From an uncultured Roseicyclus sp. (GTDB taxonomy: Bacteria > Pseudomonadota > Alphaproteobacteria > Rhodobacterales > Rhodobacteraceae), in contig CAKZPN010000014.1 in assembly GCA_937139335.1 (NCBI GenBank), positions 62,001-126,000 on the forward strand: 64,000 nt of DNA. Reading direction: 5' to 3'. Positions within the stretch are counted from its first letter, which is position 1. Each line of letters opens with the position of its first letter. The translations under genes were made by a program, and so were the position numbers. Positions 23,588-32,765 of this stretch are shown here, piece by piece. The notes beneath the pieces were generated by a model. The model was given only the letters and a program-made list of their open reading frames with translations, ran no database searches and was not told the origin of the DNA.

Positions 23588-25486
23588 ATGCGGTACGCCG
23601 AGGTCTATGAGCGCGCGAAGACCGACCCGAACGGGTTCTGGATGGAGGCCGCCGACGGCATCGACTGGTTCACCCGTCCCTCCAAGGCGCTCTTCGACGA
23701 GGCCGCGCCCTATTACGAGTGGTTCGCCGATGGCACGCTGAACGGCTGCTGGAACGCGGTCGACCGCCATGTCGCGGCAGGGCACGGCAACCGGGTCGCG
23801 ATCATCCACGACAGCCCGCTGACCGGCTCCACCCACAAGCTCACCTACCGCGAGCTGCAGAAACGTGTCGCCTCGCTGGCCGGGGCGCTGCGCGCCAAGG
23901 GCGTGGAAAAGGGCGACCGCGTCATCATCTACATGCCGATGGTGCCCGAAGCGCTGGAGGCGATGCTGGCCTGCGCGCGGCTCGGCGCGATCCACTCGGT
24001 GGTCTTCGGCGGCTTCGCGGCGAACGAACTGGCGGTGCGGATCGACGATTGCACGCCCAAATGCATCATCGCGGCCTCCTGCGGGATCGAGCCGGGGCGC
24101 GTCGTTCACTACAAGCCGCTGCTCGACGGCGCCTTGGCCATCGCGAAACACCAGCCCGAGTTCTGCGTCATCTTCCAGCGCGAGCAGGAGGTGGCGCATC
24201 TGGAGGACGGCCGCGACAGCGACTGGCACGCCTTCCAGTACGGGGTCGAACCCGCCGACTGCGTGCCGGTCGAGGGCAACCACCCGGCCTATATCCTCTA
24301 CACCTCCGGCACCACCGGCCAGCCCAAGGGCGTCGTGCGCCACACCGCGGGCCACCTCGTCGCGCTGAACTGGTCGATGCGCAACCTCTATGACATGAAC
24401 CCCGGCGAGGTGTTCTGGGCCGCCTCGGACGTGGGCTGGGTCGTGGGCCATTCCTACATCTGTTACGGCCCGCTGACCTTCGGCTGCACCACCATCGTGT
24501 TCGAGGGCAAGCCGGTCGGCACGCCCGACGCCGGCACCTTCTGGCGGGTGATCGAGGACCACGGGGTCAAGTGCCTGTTCACCGCGCCGACCGCCTTCCG
24601 CGCGATCAAGCGCGACGACCCGATGGGCGAACTGGTGGGGGACTATGACCTTTCCAGCCTCGAGACCCTCTACCTCGCCGGCGAACGCGCCGACCCCGAT
24701 ACGATCGAATGGGCGCAGGACAAGCTGAAGGTCCCGGTGATCGACCACTGGTGGCAGACCGAGACCGGCTGGGCCATCGCTGGCAACCCGCGCGGGATCG
24801 AGATGCTGCCGATCAAGATCGGCTCGCCCACCGTGGCGATGCCCGGCTACGATGTGCGCGTGCTCGACGAGGGCGGCCATCCGGTGAAGCCGGGCGAACT
24901 GGGCGCCATCGCGGTGAAGTTGCCGCTGCCGCCCGGCACGCTGCCGACGCTTTGGAACGCGGGCGCGCGGTTCGACAAGGCCTATCTCAGCCATTTCCCC
25001 GGCTACTACGAGACCGGCGACGCCGGCATGATCGACGCGGACGGCTACCTCTACATCATGGCGCGCACCGATGACGTCATCAACGTCGCGGGCCATCGCC
25101 TTTCCACCGGCGGGATGGAAGAGGTGCTGGCCTCCCACCCCGATGTCGCGGAATGCGCGGTGATCGGCGTGGCAGACGCGCTGAAGGGGCAGCTTCCGAT
25201 GGGGTTCCTGTGCCTCAACAAGGGCGCGGCCACCACGCCCGAGCAGGTCGTGAAGGACTGCGTCCGGATGGTTCGCGACCGCATCGGCCCGGTCGCCGCC
25301 TTCAAGCTCGCCGTGGTGGTCGACCGCCTGCCCAAGACGCGCTCGGGCAAGATCCTGCGCGCGACCATGGTCAAGCTTGCCGACGGCGAGGAGTTCCGCA
25401 CACCGGCCACCATCGACGATCCCGCGATCCTCGACGAGATCAGCGGCGCGCTGGAGCGTATCGGCTATCCTGTTTCGACGGACTGA
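23588..25486 (+). CDS. prpE: Propionyl-CoA synthetase (PrpE)
   Basis: A 632-residue AMP-forming acyl-CoA synthetase of the acetyl/propionyl group. The N-terminal ACAS-type segment has FWMEAADGIDWFTRPSKALF, where the W-x-x-P block of PrpE is recognisable. The P-loop-like YILYTSGTTGQPKGVV, the WWQTETGWAIAGNP motif, the YETGDAGMIDADGYLYIMAR hinge, GHRLSTGGMEE, and KTRSGKILRATM with the catalytic lysine complete the set. It activates propionate (and often acetate) to the CoA ester. AGGAGG lies eight bases before the ATG. PrpE versus Acs was judged from the N-terminus and length; the enzyme could be promiscuous. Confidence 0.88.
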   Translation: MRYAEVYERAKTDPNGFWMEAADGIDWFTRPSKALFDEAAPYYEWFADGTLNGCWNAVDRHVAAGHGNRVAIIHDSPLTGSTHKLTYRELQKRVASLAGALRAKGVEKGDRVIIYMPMVPEALEAMLACARLGAIHSVVFGGFAANELAVRIDDCTPKCIIAASCGIEPGRVVHYKPLLDGALAIAKHQPEFCVIFQREQEVAHLEDGRDSDWHAFQYGVEPADCVPVEGNHPAYILYTSGTTGQPKGVVRHTAGHLVALNWSMRNLYDMNPGEVFWAASDVGWVVGHSYICYGPLTFGCTTIVFEGKPVGTPDAGTFWRVIEDHGVKCLFTAPTAFRAIKRDDPMGELVGDYDLSSLETLYLAGERADPDTIEWAQDKLKVPVIDHWWQTETGWAIAGNPRGIEMLPIKIGSPTVAMPGYDVRVLDEGGHPVKPGELGAIAVKLPLPPGTLPTLWNAGARFDKAYLSHFPGYYETGDAGMIDADGYLYIMARTDDVINVAGHRLSTGGMEEVLASHPDVAECAVIGVADALKGQLPMGFLCLNKGAATTPEQVVKDCVRMVRDRIGPVAAFKLAVVVDRLPKTRSGKILRATMVKLADGEEFRTPATIDDPAILDEISGALERIGYPVSTD

Positions 25487-25569
25487 CCGCCGATCCGTCA
25501 GCCAAGCGCTTGAGTGCGGGGACATTTCTTGTAAGCTTTCCCGACCTCGCTGCTGGGAAAGGGCTGCCA

Positions 25570-27132
25570 ATGGGCGAAATCGAGATCGACCCGCTCGCGG
25601 CGCGCCCCGACCGGCGTGCGGGCGCCGCGGCGGAAACCCTGCAGCTCTTCAGCCACGACATCCGCTCGGCCATGTCCGACGTCATCGGCGGGCTGCGCCT
25701 GATCGACCGCGCGCGGCTGTGTCCCGAGGCGCGGATCCAGATCGACCGCGTGCAGGCTGCCGCCGACACGCTGGCGGCGCTGGTCGACGGCGCGCTGATG
25801 GCGGCCGCGGGCGAGACGCTGATCCATCAGGATGCCGGCGCGCTGGTGCTGGAGGACTGGCTGGCGGCGCTGAACGGGCGCTGGTCCGGCCGCGCGTCCG
25901 AGGCGGCGGGGCGCTTCGCGCTGGAGCGGTCGGGACCGCTGCCCGGCATGCTGCGCGTTCCCTCCATCGCGCTCGACCGGGTCGTCGGCAACCTGATCTC
26001 CAACGCGCTGAACCACGCGCCCGGCACACCCGTGACGCTGACGCTGGCGGGCGAACGGGGGCAGGGGCTGACCCTGACCGTCACCGACGGCGGGCCGGGC
26101 TACCCGCAGGCGGTGCTTGACCGCGTCGGGCGGGGCGATGACGTGGCGCCGATGGGCAGAAGCGCGGGCAGCGGCCTCGGCCTCAGGATCGCGGCGGAAC
26201 TGTCGCGCCAGATCGGCGGCGCGCTGGGCCTGGCCAATGCCGCCGCGGGCGGGGGCGCGGCCAGCCTGCACCTGCCCGAGACGCTGCTCGACTGGGACGC
26301 AACCGGCGCGCCCGCCTTCGCCCTGCCGGACCTTGGCGGCCTGCGCCTGCTGGTGGCCGAGGACAACCTGACCAACCAGACGATCCTGCGCCAGCTACTG
26401 GACCGGATGCAGGCCAAGCTTGTCCTCGTCTCCGACGGCGCCGCCGCATTGGACATGCTGGACCGCCAGCCCTTCGACCTCGCCCTCATCGACATAGAGA
26501 TGCCGCGCCTGTCGGGCATCCAGGTGATGCAGGCGGTCCGCGCCCGCGCCGATGCCGTGGCGCAGATGCCGCTGGTGGCGCTGACCGCCTACGTGCTGCG
26601 CGACAATCGCGAGGCGATCTATGCCGCGGGGGCTGACGGGATCATCGGCAAGCCGATCTCCTCGGGCGCGGAGTTCGGCCGCGCGATCCTGCGCTACGCC
26701 GGGCGGCCCACCGGCCTTGCCGAGCCCGAGGATGTGCTGGCGCGGGGTGCGGGCGACGCCAGCCTCGGCGTCAAGATGGACCACGCGCGCTTCGACGCGC
26801 TGATGGAGGTCGCGGGGCCCGAAGGCTCGGTCGAGCTGCTGCAACGGTTGCACGAGGATCTCTGCGCGGTGCGCGACGCGCTCGACGCTGGGGCAAGCAC
26901 CGGCGCGATTCCCGAGATCCGGGCGCAGACCCATATCCTGATCGCGATCTCGGGCGCCGTCGGGGCCGAGCGCCTGTACCGGCTGGCCGAGGTTCTGAAC
27001 ATCGCGGCCAAGCGGCGGCGGATCGCCGACCTTGCCGCACTCTACGCGCCCTGCCGCGCCGACCTGCAGGAACTGATCGCCCACGTGGAAGCACAGGCCG
27101 GCGCGCTCGGCGTGGCGCTGCCCACCACCTGA
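25570..27132 (+). CDS. Soluble hybrid sensor kinase (HisKA-HATPase-REC-Hpt)
   Basis: A 520-residue protein with no transmembrane or sensor domain. Residues 24-75 hold the dimerisation/phosphoacceptor region with H29 in LQLFSHDIRSAM. An ATPase domain follows (about 125-235, N box NLISNALNHAPG, G box GSGLGLRIAAELSRQ). A receiver domain (about 257-380) has LLVAEDN, phosphoacceptor D308 and K361. A C-terminal Hpt-like domain contains H455 in RAQTHILIAISGAVGA, although the usual lysine after the histidine motif is replaced. GGAAAGG precedes the ATG. A longer open frame upstream overlaps prpE and lacks support. The partner regulator and the signal are unknown; the input must be cytosolic or come from another protein. 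Confidence 0.85.
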   Translation: MGEIEIDPLAARPDRRAGAAAETLQLFSHDIRSAMSDVIGGLRLIDRARLCPEARIQIDRVQAAADTLAALVDGALMAAAGETLIHQDAGALVLEDWLAALNGRWSGRASEAAGRFALERSGPLPGMLRVPSIALDRVVGNLISNALNHAPGTPVTLTLAGERGQGLTLTVTDGGPGYPQAVLDRVGRGDDVAPMGRSAGSGLGLRIAAELSRQIGGALGLANAAAGGGAASLHLPETLLDWDATGAPAFALPDLGGLRLLVAEDNLTNQTILRQLLDRMQAKLVLVSDGAAALDMLDRQPFDLALIDIEMPRLSGIQVMQAVRARADAVAQMPLVALTAYVLRDNREAIYAAGADGIIGKPISSGAEFGRAILRYAGRPTGLAEPEDVLARGAGDASLGVKMDHARFDALMEVAGPEGSVELLQRLHEDLCAVRDALDAGASTGAIPEIRAQTHILIAISGAVGAERLYRLAEVLNIAAKRRRIADLAALYAPCRADLQELIAHVEAQAGALGVALPTT

Positions 27133-27216
27133 CCCTGTGACCGCGCCACCCTTGCGTCGGCCCGCGCCCCGGCACAGACTGCCGCCACCACGAATTCCAG
27201 ACGGAGCCGCCCCACC

Positions 27217-27624
27217 ATGTCGCTGATCGAGGCCGCCGCCGCCGTGCGCGAACACGCCCACGCCCCCTATTCCGGTTTCAAGGTGGGCGCGGCGCTCCGC
27301 TCGGTCGAGGGGCGGGTGCATGTCGGCTGCAATGTCGAGAACGTCGCCTACCCCGAGGGCACCTGCGCCGAGGCGGGCGCCATCGCCGCGATGATCGCCG
27401 CGGGCGACCGGCGCATCGGCGAGGTCGCCGTGATCGCCGACAGCCCCGCGCCGGTCCCGCCCTGCGGCGGCTGCCGTCAGAAACTGGCCGAATTCGCGGG
27501 CGGCGAGGTGGTGGTGACGATGGCCACGACCGAAGGCGCGACGCTGAGCCTGACGGTGGCCGAGCTGCTGCCGGGCGCCTTCGACGCGGGCTTCATGGTA
27601 AAGGCGGAGACAGCGGCACCGTGA
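27217..27624 (+). CDS. cdd: Cytidine deaminase
   Basis: A 135-residue homotetramer-type cytidine deaminase that converts cytidine and deoxycytidine to uridines. Zinc ligands C50-A-E52 (TCAEAGAI, with the catalytic glutamate) and C83/C86 in PPCGGCRQ are present, and the N-terminal APYSGFKVGAAL block is canonical. It is the first gene of the pyrimidine/purine nucleoside salvage run; its TGA overlaps the GTG start of deoA (GTGA). Confidence 0.96.
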   Translation: MSLIEAAAAVREHAHAPYSGFKVGAALRSVEGRVHVGCNVENVAYPEGTCAEAGAIAAMIAAGDRRIGEVAVIADSPAPVPPCGGCRQKLAEFAGGEVVVTMATTEGATLSLTVAELLPGAFDAGFMVKAETAAP

Positions 27625-28931
27625 CCGACGCGCGCACGATCCTCGCCAAGCTGCGCGACGGCGACCGCGTGACGGAGGCGGAGCTGTCCTGGTTCGCGAA
27701 CGGCCTCGCCACCGGCGAAGTGACCGACGTGCAGGCCGGCGCCTTCGCCATGGCGGTCTGCACGCGGGGCTTGGGCAAACCCGCCCGCGTGATGCTGACC
27801 AACGCCATGCGCCAGACCGGGCAGGTGCTGAAATGGCATCTCGACGGGCCGGTGATCGACAAGCATTCGACCGGCGGCGTGGGCGATTGCGCCTCGCTGC
27901 TGCTGGCCCCCGCGCTGGCGGCCTGCGGCGCCTTCGTGCCGATGATCTCGGGCCGCGGCCTTGGCCACACCGGCGGCACGCTCGACAAGCTCGAGGCGAT
28001 CCCCGGTTACCGCACCAATGTCTCGGTGGACGAATTGCAGGAAATCGTCGCCGACATCGGCTGCGCCATCGTCGGCGCCTCTGCCGACATCGCGCCCGCC
28101 GACAAGCGGCTCTACGCCGTCCGCGACGTGACCGGCACGGTCGAGTCCATCGACCTTATCACCGCCTCGATCCTGTCAAAGAAGCTTGCCGCCGGGCTGG
28201 AGGCGCTGGTGCTCGACGTGAAGGTCGGGTCGGGCGCCTTCATGGCCGCGCCCGCCGACGCGCTGGCGCTGGCGCAGTCGCTGGTCGACACCGCGCAGGG
28301 GGCCGGCTGCATGACCTCGGCGCTGGTCACCGACATGAGCCAGCCGCTGGTACCCTCGGCCGGCAACGCGCTCGAGGTGATCGAGGTGATGGAGGCGCTG
28401 ACCTCCGGCGACCTGTCCTCGCCGCTGGCACGGCTCACGCAGGCCCTGGGTGGTGAGGTGCTGGCGCTGGGCGGGCTTGCCGCCGATGCCGCCGACGGCG
28501 AAGGCCGCATCGCCGAGGCTCTGACCTCGGGCGAGGCGGCGGATGCCTTCGGCGAGATGGTGGCGGCGCTGGGCGGCCCGCATGATTTCACCGACCGCTG
28601 GCGCGACCGCCTGCCGGCCGCGCGCGTGATGATCGACGTGATCCCGAACGAAGCGGGCTATGTCGGCCGGATCGACACCCGCGCGCTGGGCGAGGCGGTG
28701 GTGCGGCTGGGCGGCGGGCGGCTGAAGCAGGGCGACCGGATCGACCTCGCCGTGGGCCTCAGCGACATCGCGCGGATCGGGGACCGCGCCGACCCCGCGC
28801 GCCCGCTCGCCCGCATCCATGCCGCCAGCGAGGATGCCGCGCGCGCCGTCGCCGGCGCCATCCGCGCCGCCATCACGCTCGCCGACAGCGCGCCGGACCT
28901 GCCGCCCCTGATCCACGAAAGGATCGGCTGA
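27621..28931 (+). CDS. deoA: Thymidine phosphorylase
   Basis: A 436-residue DeoA enzyme that phosphorolyses thymidine and deoxyuridine to base and deoxyribose 1-phosphate. The anion-binding KHSTGGVGDCASLLLAP block, SGRGLGHTGGTLDKLEAIPG, and the C-terminal GGGR-containing segment (AVVRLGGGRLKQGDRID) are diagnostic. The GTG at 27621 overlaps the cdd stop, and its own TGA overlaps the deoB ATG (TGATG). The product feeds directly into DeoB. The length is normal. Confidence 0.97.
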   Translation: MTDARTILAKLRDGDRVTEAELSWFANGLATGEVTDVQAGAFAMAVCTRGLGKPARVMLTNAMRQTGQVLKWHLDGPVIDKHSTGGVGDCASLLLAPALAACGAFVPMISGRGLGHTGGTLDKLEAIPGYRTNVSVDELQEIVADIGCAIVGASADIAPADKRLYAVRDVTGTVESIDLITASILSKKLAAGLEALVLDVKVGSGAFMAAPADALALAQSLVDTAQGAGCMTSALVTDMSQPLVPSAGNALEVIEVMEALTSGDLSSPLARLTQALGGEVLALGGLAADAADGEGRIAEALTSGEAADAFGEMVAALGGPHDFTDRWRDRLPAARVMIDVIPNEAGYVGRIDTRALGEAVVRLGGGRLKQGDRIDLAVGLSDIARIGDRADPARPLARIHAASEDAARAVAGAIRAAITLADSAPDLPPLIHERIG

Positions 28932-30139
28932 TGCCGCGCGCCTTCCTGGTCGTCCTCGACAGCGTCGGCATCGGCGGCGCGCCTGACGCGGAGCGGTATT
29001 TCAACGGCGAGCTTCCCGACACCGGCGCCAACACGCTCGGCCATATCGCGCAAGCCTGCGCGCAGGGACAGGCGGAGGAGGGACGGAGCGGCCTGTTGCA
29101 CCTGCCGCATCTCGATGCGCTCGGCCTTGGCGCGGCGCTGCGGCTTGCTTCCGGCGCGCGGGGTGAAGGCCTCGACGCGCTGCCCGAAGGCCTCTGGGGC
29201 GCGGCCGAGGAGGTGTCGGTGGGCAAGGACACGCCCTCGGGCCACTGGGAACTGGCCGGCCTGCCGGTGCCGTGGGAGTGGAGCTATTTCCCGAAATCGC
29301 GCCCGACCTTCCCGGACGACATCGTGGCGGAAGTGAAGCGGCTGGCCGGTGTCGACGGCATCCTCGGCAACGAGCACGCCAGCGGGACCGAGATCATCGC
29401 CCGGCTAGGCGAGGAGCACCAGAAAACCGGCTGGCCGATCTGCTACACCTCCATCGACAGCGTGTTCCAGATCGCCGCGCACGAGGACAGCTTCGGCCTC
29501 GAGCGGCTGCTGACGCTCTGCGAGGCGCTTGCGCCCATGCTCCACGAACGCCGCATCGGGCGCGTCATCGCGCGGCCCTTCACCGGCACGCCCGGCAATT
29601 ACACCCGCACCGTGAACCGCCACGACTACGCCATCGCGCCGCCGGGCACGACGTTGCTGGACCATGCCACCGGGGCCGGGCGCACGACCTACGGCATCGG
29701 CAAGATCCGCGACATCTTCGCCGGGCGTGGCATTGCGCAATCCGCGACCGGCGCCGACCGCGACCTGATGGGACACCTTGCGGACCGCGTGGCCGATGCC
29801 GTGGACGGCAGCCTGACCTTCGCCAATTTCGTTGAGTTCGACAGCCTCTACGGCCATCGACGCGACGTCTCTGGCTACGCGCGCCACCTCGAATGGTTCG
29901 ACGCGGCCATCGGACCGGTGCTGGCGGCGCTGCGCCCCGACGACCTGATGATCTTCACCGCCGACCATGGCAACGACCCGACCTGGCCCGGAACCGACCA
30001 CACCCGCGAGCGGGTGCCGGTGGTTGCCAAGGGGCCCTATTCCGGGCAGATCGGCATCCGCGCCTTCGCCGATGTCGGCGCCTCCGTCGCCGCCCACCTG
30101 GGGCTTTCCATCGACGGGCCGGGCCAGAGCTTTCTGTGA
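28931..30139 (+). CDS. deoB: Phosphopentomutase
   Basis: A 402-residue alkaline-phosphatase-superfamily mutase that moves phosphate between C1 and C5 of (deoxy)ribose. The metal and phosphothreonine site motifs are visible: VVLDSVGIGGAPDAE near the N-terminus, GKDTPSGHWELAG with the acceptor threonine, FTADHGNDPTWPGTDHTRE and RVPVVAKG at the C-terminus. It follows deoA with a one-base overlap and is followed, seven bases on, by a 32-codon ORF. The length is canonical. Confidence 0.97.
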   Translation: MPRAFLVVLDSVGIGGAPDAERYFNGELPDTGANTLGHIAQACAQGQAEEGRSGLLHLPHLDALGLGAALRLASGARGEGLDALPEGLWGAAEEVSVGKDTPSGHWELAGLPVPWEWSYFPKSRPTFPDDIVAEVKRLAGVDGILGNEHASGTEIIARLGEEHQKTGWPICYTSIDSVFQIAAHEDSFGLERLLTLCEALAPMLHERRIGRVIARPFTGTPGNYTRTVNRHDYAIAPPGTTLLDHATGAGRTTYGIGKIRDIFAGRGIAQSATGADRDLMGHLADRVADAVDGSLTFANFVEFDSLYGHRRDVSGYARHLEWFDAAIGPVLAALRPDDLMIFTADHGNDPTWPGTDHTRERVPVVAKGPYSGQIGIRAFADVGASVAAHLGLSIDGPGQSFL

Positions 30140-30145
30140 GGGGAC

Positions 30146-30244
30146 ATGACCTCGGACCTGATCTTTTCCACCCTGACGCTTGCCGTGGTCGCACTTGCGT
30201 TCGGGAACATCATCGCCGGAATCGGCTGCCGGGTTGGAGCGTGA
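30146..30244 (+). CDS. 32-residue putative membrane protein between deoB and add
   Basis: The short frame starts at ATG 30146 after GAGGGGAC and ends at TGA 30244, two bases before the add ATG. The peptide has one hydrophobic helix (LIFSTLTLAVVALAFGNIIA) and the tail GIGCRVGA. It fits exactly into the deoB-add spacer, has its own ribosome binding site and would be a single-pass membrane protein. I know no function; it could still be chance, as the spacer is only 106 bases. Confidence 0.5.
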   Translation: MTSDLIFSTLTLAVVALAFGNIIAGIGCRVGA

Positions 30245-30245
30245 G

Positions 30246-31232
30246 ATGAAGGATATCCCCAAGGTCGAACTGCACTTGCACCTCGAAGGCGGCGCGCCGC
30301 CGGCCTTCATCCGCGGGCTTGCGAAGGAGAAGCGCACCGACCTCTCCGGCATCTTCCGCGCCGACGGCAGCTACGCCTATCGCGATTTCTGGCATTTCCT
30401 GCAGGTCTACGAGGCCGCCACCGGCGTGCTCACCACGCCCGAGGATTACGCCCGCCTGACGACCGCCGTGCTTGAGGAAAGTGCCGCCAACGGCGTGGTC
30501 TATTCCGAGACCTTCCTCAGCCCCGATTTCTGCGGCGGTGGCGATGTCGGTGCCTGGCGCGAGTATCTCACCGCGATCCGCGAGGCGGCCGAGGCCGCCG
30601 AGGCCGCGCATGGCATCACGCTGCGCGGCATCGTCACCTGCATCCGCCATTTCGGACCCGAGCGGGCCAAGCCCATCGCCGAATGCGCCGCCGCGACGGC
30701 GGGCGACTGGCTCACCGGCTTCGGCATGGCGGGCGACGAGACGGTGGGCAAGCCGTCGGATTTCACCTGGGCTTTCGACTGCGCACGCGAGGCGGGGCTG
30801 CGGATCACCGTGCATGCCGGTGAATGGGGCGGCGCGGCCTCGGTCCGCGACGCGCTCGATGCGCTCGCCCCCGAGCGGATCGGCCATGGCGTGCAGGCCA
30901 TCGACGACCTGGAACTGGTCGACCGGCTGGCCGAGGACGGCATCGTGCTGGAATGCTGCCCCGGATCGAATGTGGTGCTCGGCGTCTACCCGGATTGGCG
31001 CAGCCATCCCATCGAAAAGCTGCGCGAGCGCGGCGTGAAGGTCACGGTCTCCACCGACGACCCGCCGTTCTTCGGCATCACCATGACCTCGGATTACGAG
31101 AACCTCGCGCAGACCTTCGGCTGGGACGAGGAGGTGTTTGCCGAGGTGAACCGCACCGCACTCGACGCCGCGTTCTGCGACGCGGCCACGAAAGAGAAAA
31201 TCGCGACAAGACTGGGGGACAGCGACACATGA
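30246..31232 (+). CDS. add: Adenosine deaminase
   Basis: A 328-residue zinc amidohydrolase that converts adenosine to inosine. Motifs: [10 protein letters not shown] with zinc ligands H10 and H12, [12 protein letters not shown] with the catalytic histidine-glutamate region, RIGHGVQ and [16 protein letters not shown] with the catalytic aspartates. The bacterial-type length is short and typical. GGAG is six bases upstream of its ATG. The TGA overlaps the upp ATG (ATGA). An adenine deaminase cannot be fully excluded by eye, but the neighbours (cdd, deoA, deoB, upp) fit nucleoside salvage. Confidence 0.92.
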   Translation: MKDIPKVELHLHLEGGAPPAFIRGLAKEKRTDLSGIFRADGSYAYRDFWHFLQVYEAATGVLTTPEDYARLTTAVLEESAANGVVYSETFLSPDFCGGGDVGAWREYLTAIREAAEAAEAAHGITLRGIVTCIRHFGPERAKPIAECAAATAGDWLTGFGMAGDETVGKPSDFTWAFDCAREAGLRITVHAGEWGGAASVRDALDALAPERIGHGVQAIDDLELVDRLAEDGIVLECCPGSNVVLGVYPDWRSHPIEKLRERGVKVTVSTDDPPFFGITMTSDYENLAQTFGWDEEVFAEVNRTALDAAFCDAATKEKIATRLGDSDT

Positions 31233-31861
31233 CCGAGCACCTGACCATCGTCGATCACCCGCTGGTGCAGCACAAGCTGACGCTGATGCGGGACAAGGAC
31301 ACCTCGACCAAGTCGTTCCGCCAGCTCCTGCGCGAGATCAGCCTGCTGCTCGCCTACGAGGTCACGCGCAGCCTGCCGATGACGACGATGCAGGTCGACA
31401 CGCCGATCTGCCCAATGTCGGCGCCGACCATCGCGGGCAAGAAGCTGGCGCTGGTGTCGATCTTGCGGGCGGGCAACGGGCTGCTCGACGGCATCCTCGA
31501 ACTGATCCCGAATGCGCGGGTGGGTTTCGTCGGCCTCTACCGCGACCCCGAGACGCTGCAGCCGGTGCAATACTACTTCAAGGTGCCCGACGCGCTGGAG
31601 GACCGGCTGACCATCGTCGTCGACCCGATGCTGGCGACCGGCAACTCCTCGGCCGCGGCCATCGACCTGCTGAAGAAGGCGGGCGCCAACAACATCCGCT
31701 TCCTGTGCCTGCTCGCCGCCCCCGAGGGCGTGGCGCGGATGAAGGCGGCGCACCCCGACGTGCCGATCGTCACCGCGGCGCTCGACAGTCACCTCAACGA
31801 CCACGGCTACATCGTCCCGGGTCTAGGGGATGCGGGTGACCGCATGTTCGGCACAAAATAA
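31229..31861 (+). CDS. upp: Uracil phosphoribosyltransferase
   Basis: A 210-residue enzyme making UMP from uracil and PRPP. Visible landmarks: the N-terminal [19 protein letters not shown], the [20 protein letters not shown] segment, the PRPP-binding [20 protein letters not shown], and the C-terminal [16 protein letters not shown]. It overlaps the add stop by four bases and closes the salvage operon. The length is the family standard. Confidence 0.97.
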   Translation: MTEHLTIVDHPLVQHKLTLMRDKDTSTKSFRQLLREISLLLAYEVTRSLPMTTMQVDTPICPMSAPTIAGKKLALVSILRAGNGLLDGILELIPNARVGFVGLYRDPETLQPVQYYFKVPDALEDRLTIVVDPMLATGNSSAAAIDLLKKAGANNIRFLCLLAAPEGVARMKAAHPDVPIVTAALDSHLNDHGYIVPGLGDAGDRMFGTK

Positions 31862-31930
31862 CCCTTTCTCCCGCTTTACTTGCGTCCCGGCATCGGCCAG
31901 TCTGACGGGGCGCAACCGTGGGGGGTTTGC

Positions 31931-32758
31931 ATGAAACTGACACGACTTTTCCGGGTCGGGGCCTTGGCGGCTGTCACCGCCCTTTCCGCCATCCCGGCCA
32001 TGGCCCAGGGCGTTCCGGCGGAAACACCGCCGACGAGCTACCGGGGCGATCAATACGTGGATAGCCGGGGCTGCGCCTTCGTCCGTGTGGGCGTGGGCAA
32101 CGCGGTGGACTGGGTGCCGCGCGTCGGGCGCGACCGGCGCCAGATCTGCGGGCAGACGCCGACGGGTGGCGTTCCGACGGCCGTGGCCACCGCACCCGCG
32201 CCGCCTGTCCCGCCGATGGCGACCGCCAGCCGGCCCGCCGCCACAATGACGGTTCCGGCGGCACCCGCCGTGCGCACCGTGGCGACCACCCCGCGGCCGA
32301 CCGCGACGCAGCCCCGCCCCGTCGCCACCACGCCGCGCCCGATGCCGCAAGTGGTCGCCCCGGCGGCCAGCGATATCTGCGCCAATCTGCCCGCCGACAT
32401 CAGGCCCTATTTCTCCGGTCCGAACCCGCGGTGCGGCCCGCAGGCGGTGCATCCCGGCGACGCGGCGCGCGGTCTCGACCAGAGCAGCGCGGGGCAGAGC
32501 GCCCCGGCGATCCGCCAGGTCGTGCGCTACGAGGTCAGCCCGCCCGCAGGTTACCGCGCGGCCTGGGACGACGGCAGGATGAACCCCTACCGCGGTCTGG
32601 GCACCGCCAGCGGCCAGCGGCAGATGGAACAGGTCTGGACCAACACCGTGCCGCGCCGGCTTGTCGGCGATCCGCCGCGCGGGCTGCGCGAAATCTTCGC
32701 CCGCCCCTCGCGCCCGGGCGAGATCATCCCGGCGCAGGTTGTGGTGATCCGCCCCTGA
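31931..32758 (+). CDS. Exported proline-rich protein with SPOR/SH3-like N-terminal segment
   Basis: A 275-residue exported protein. The signal peptide ends near MAQG (residue 26). A short domain follows with YVDSRGCAFVRVGVGNAVDW and RDRRQICG, which carries two cysteines and resembles the small N-terminal module of roseobacter proteins usually labelled SPOR-domain-like. A low-complexity Pro/Ala/Thr/Arg linker (about 75-150) leads to a C-terminal part with two more cysteines and a conserved-looking tail. An envelope or peptidoglycan role is inferred from the module only. The start ATG 31931 is preceded by GGGGGG. Confidence 0.72.
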   Translation: MKLTRLFRVGALAAVTALSAIPAMAQGVPAETPPTSYRGDQYVDSRGCAFVRVGVGNAVDWVPRVGRDRRQICGQTPTGGVPTAVATAPAPPVPPMATASRPAATMTVPAAPAVRTVATTPRPTATQPRPVATTPRPMPQVVAPAASDICANLPADIRPYFSGPNPRCGPQAVHPGDAARGLDQSSAGQSAPAIRQVVRYEVSPPAGYRAAWDDGRMNPYRGLGTASGQRQMEQVWTNTVPRRLVGDPPRGLREIFARPSRPGEIIPAQVVVIRP

Positions 32759-32765
32759 GGCGCGC

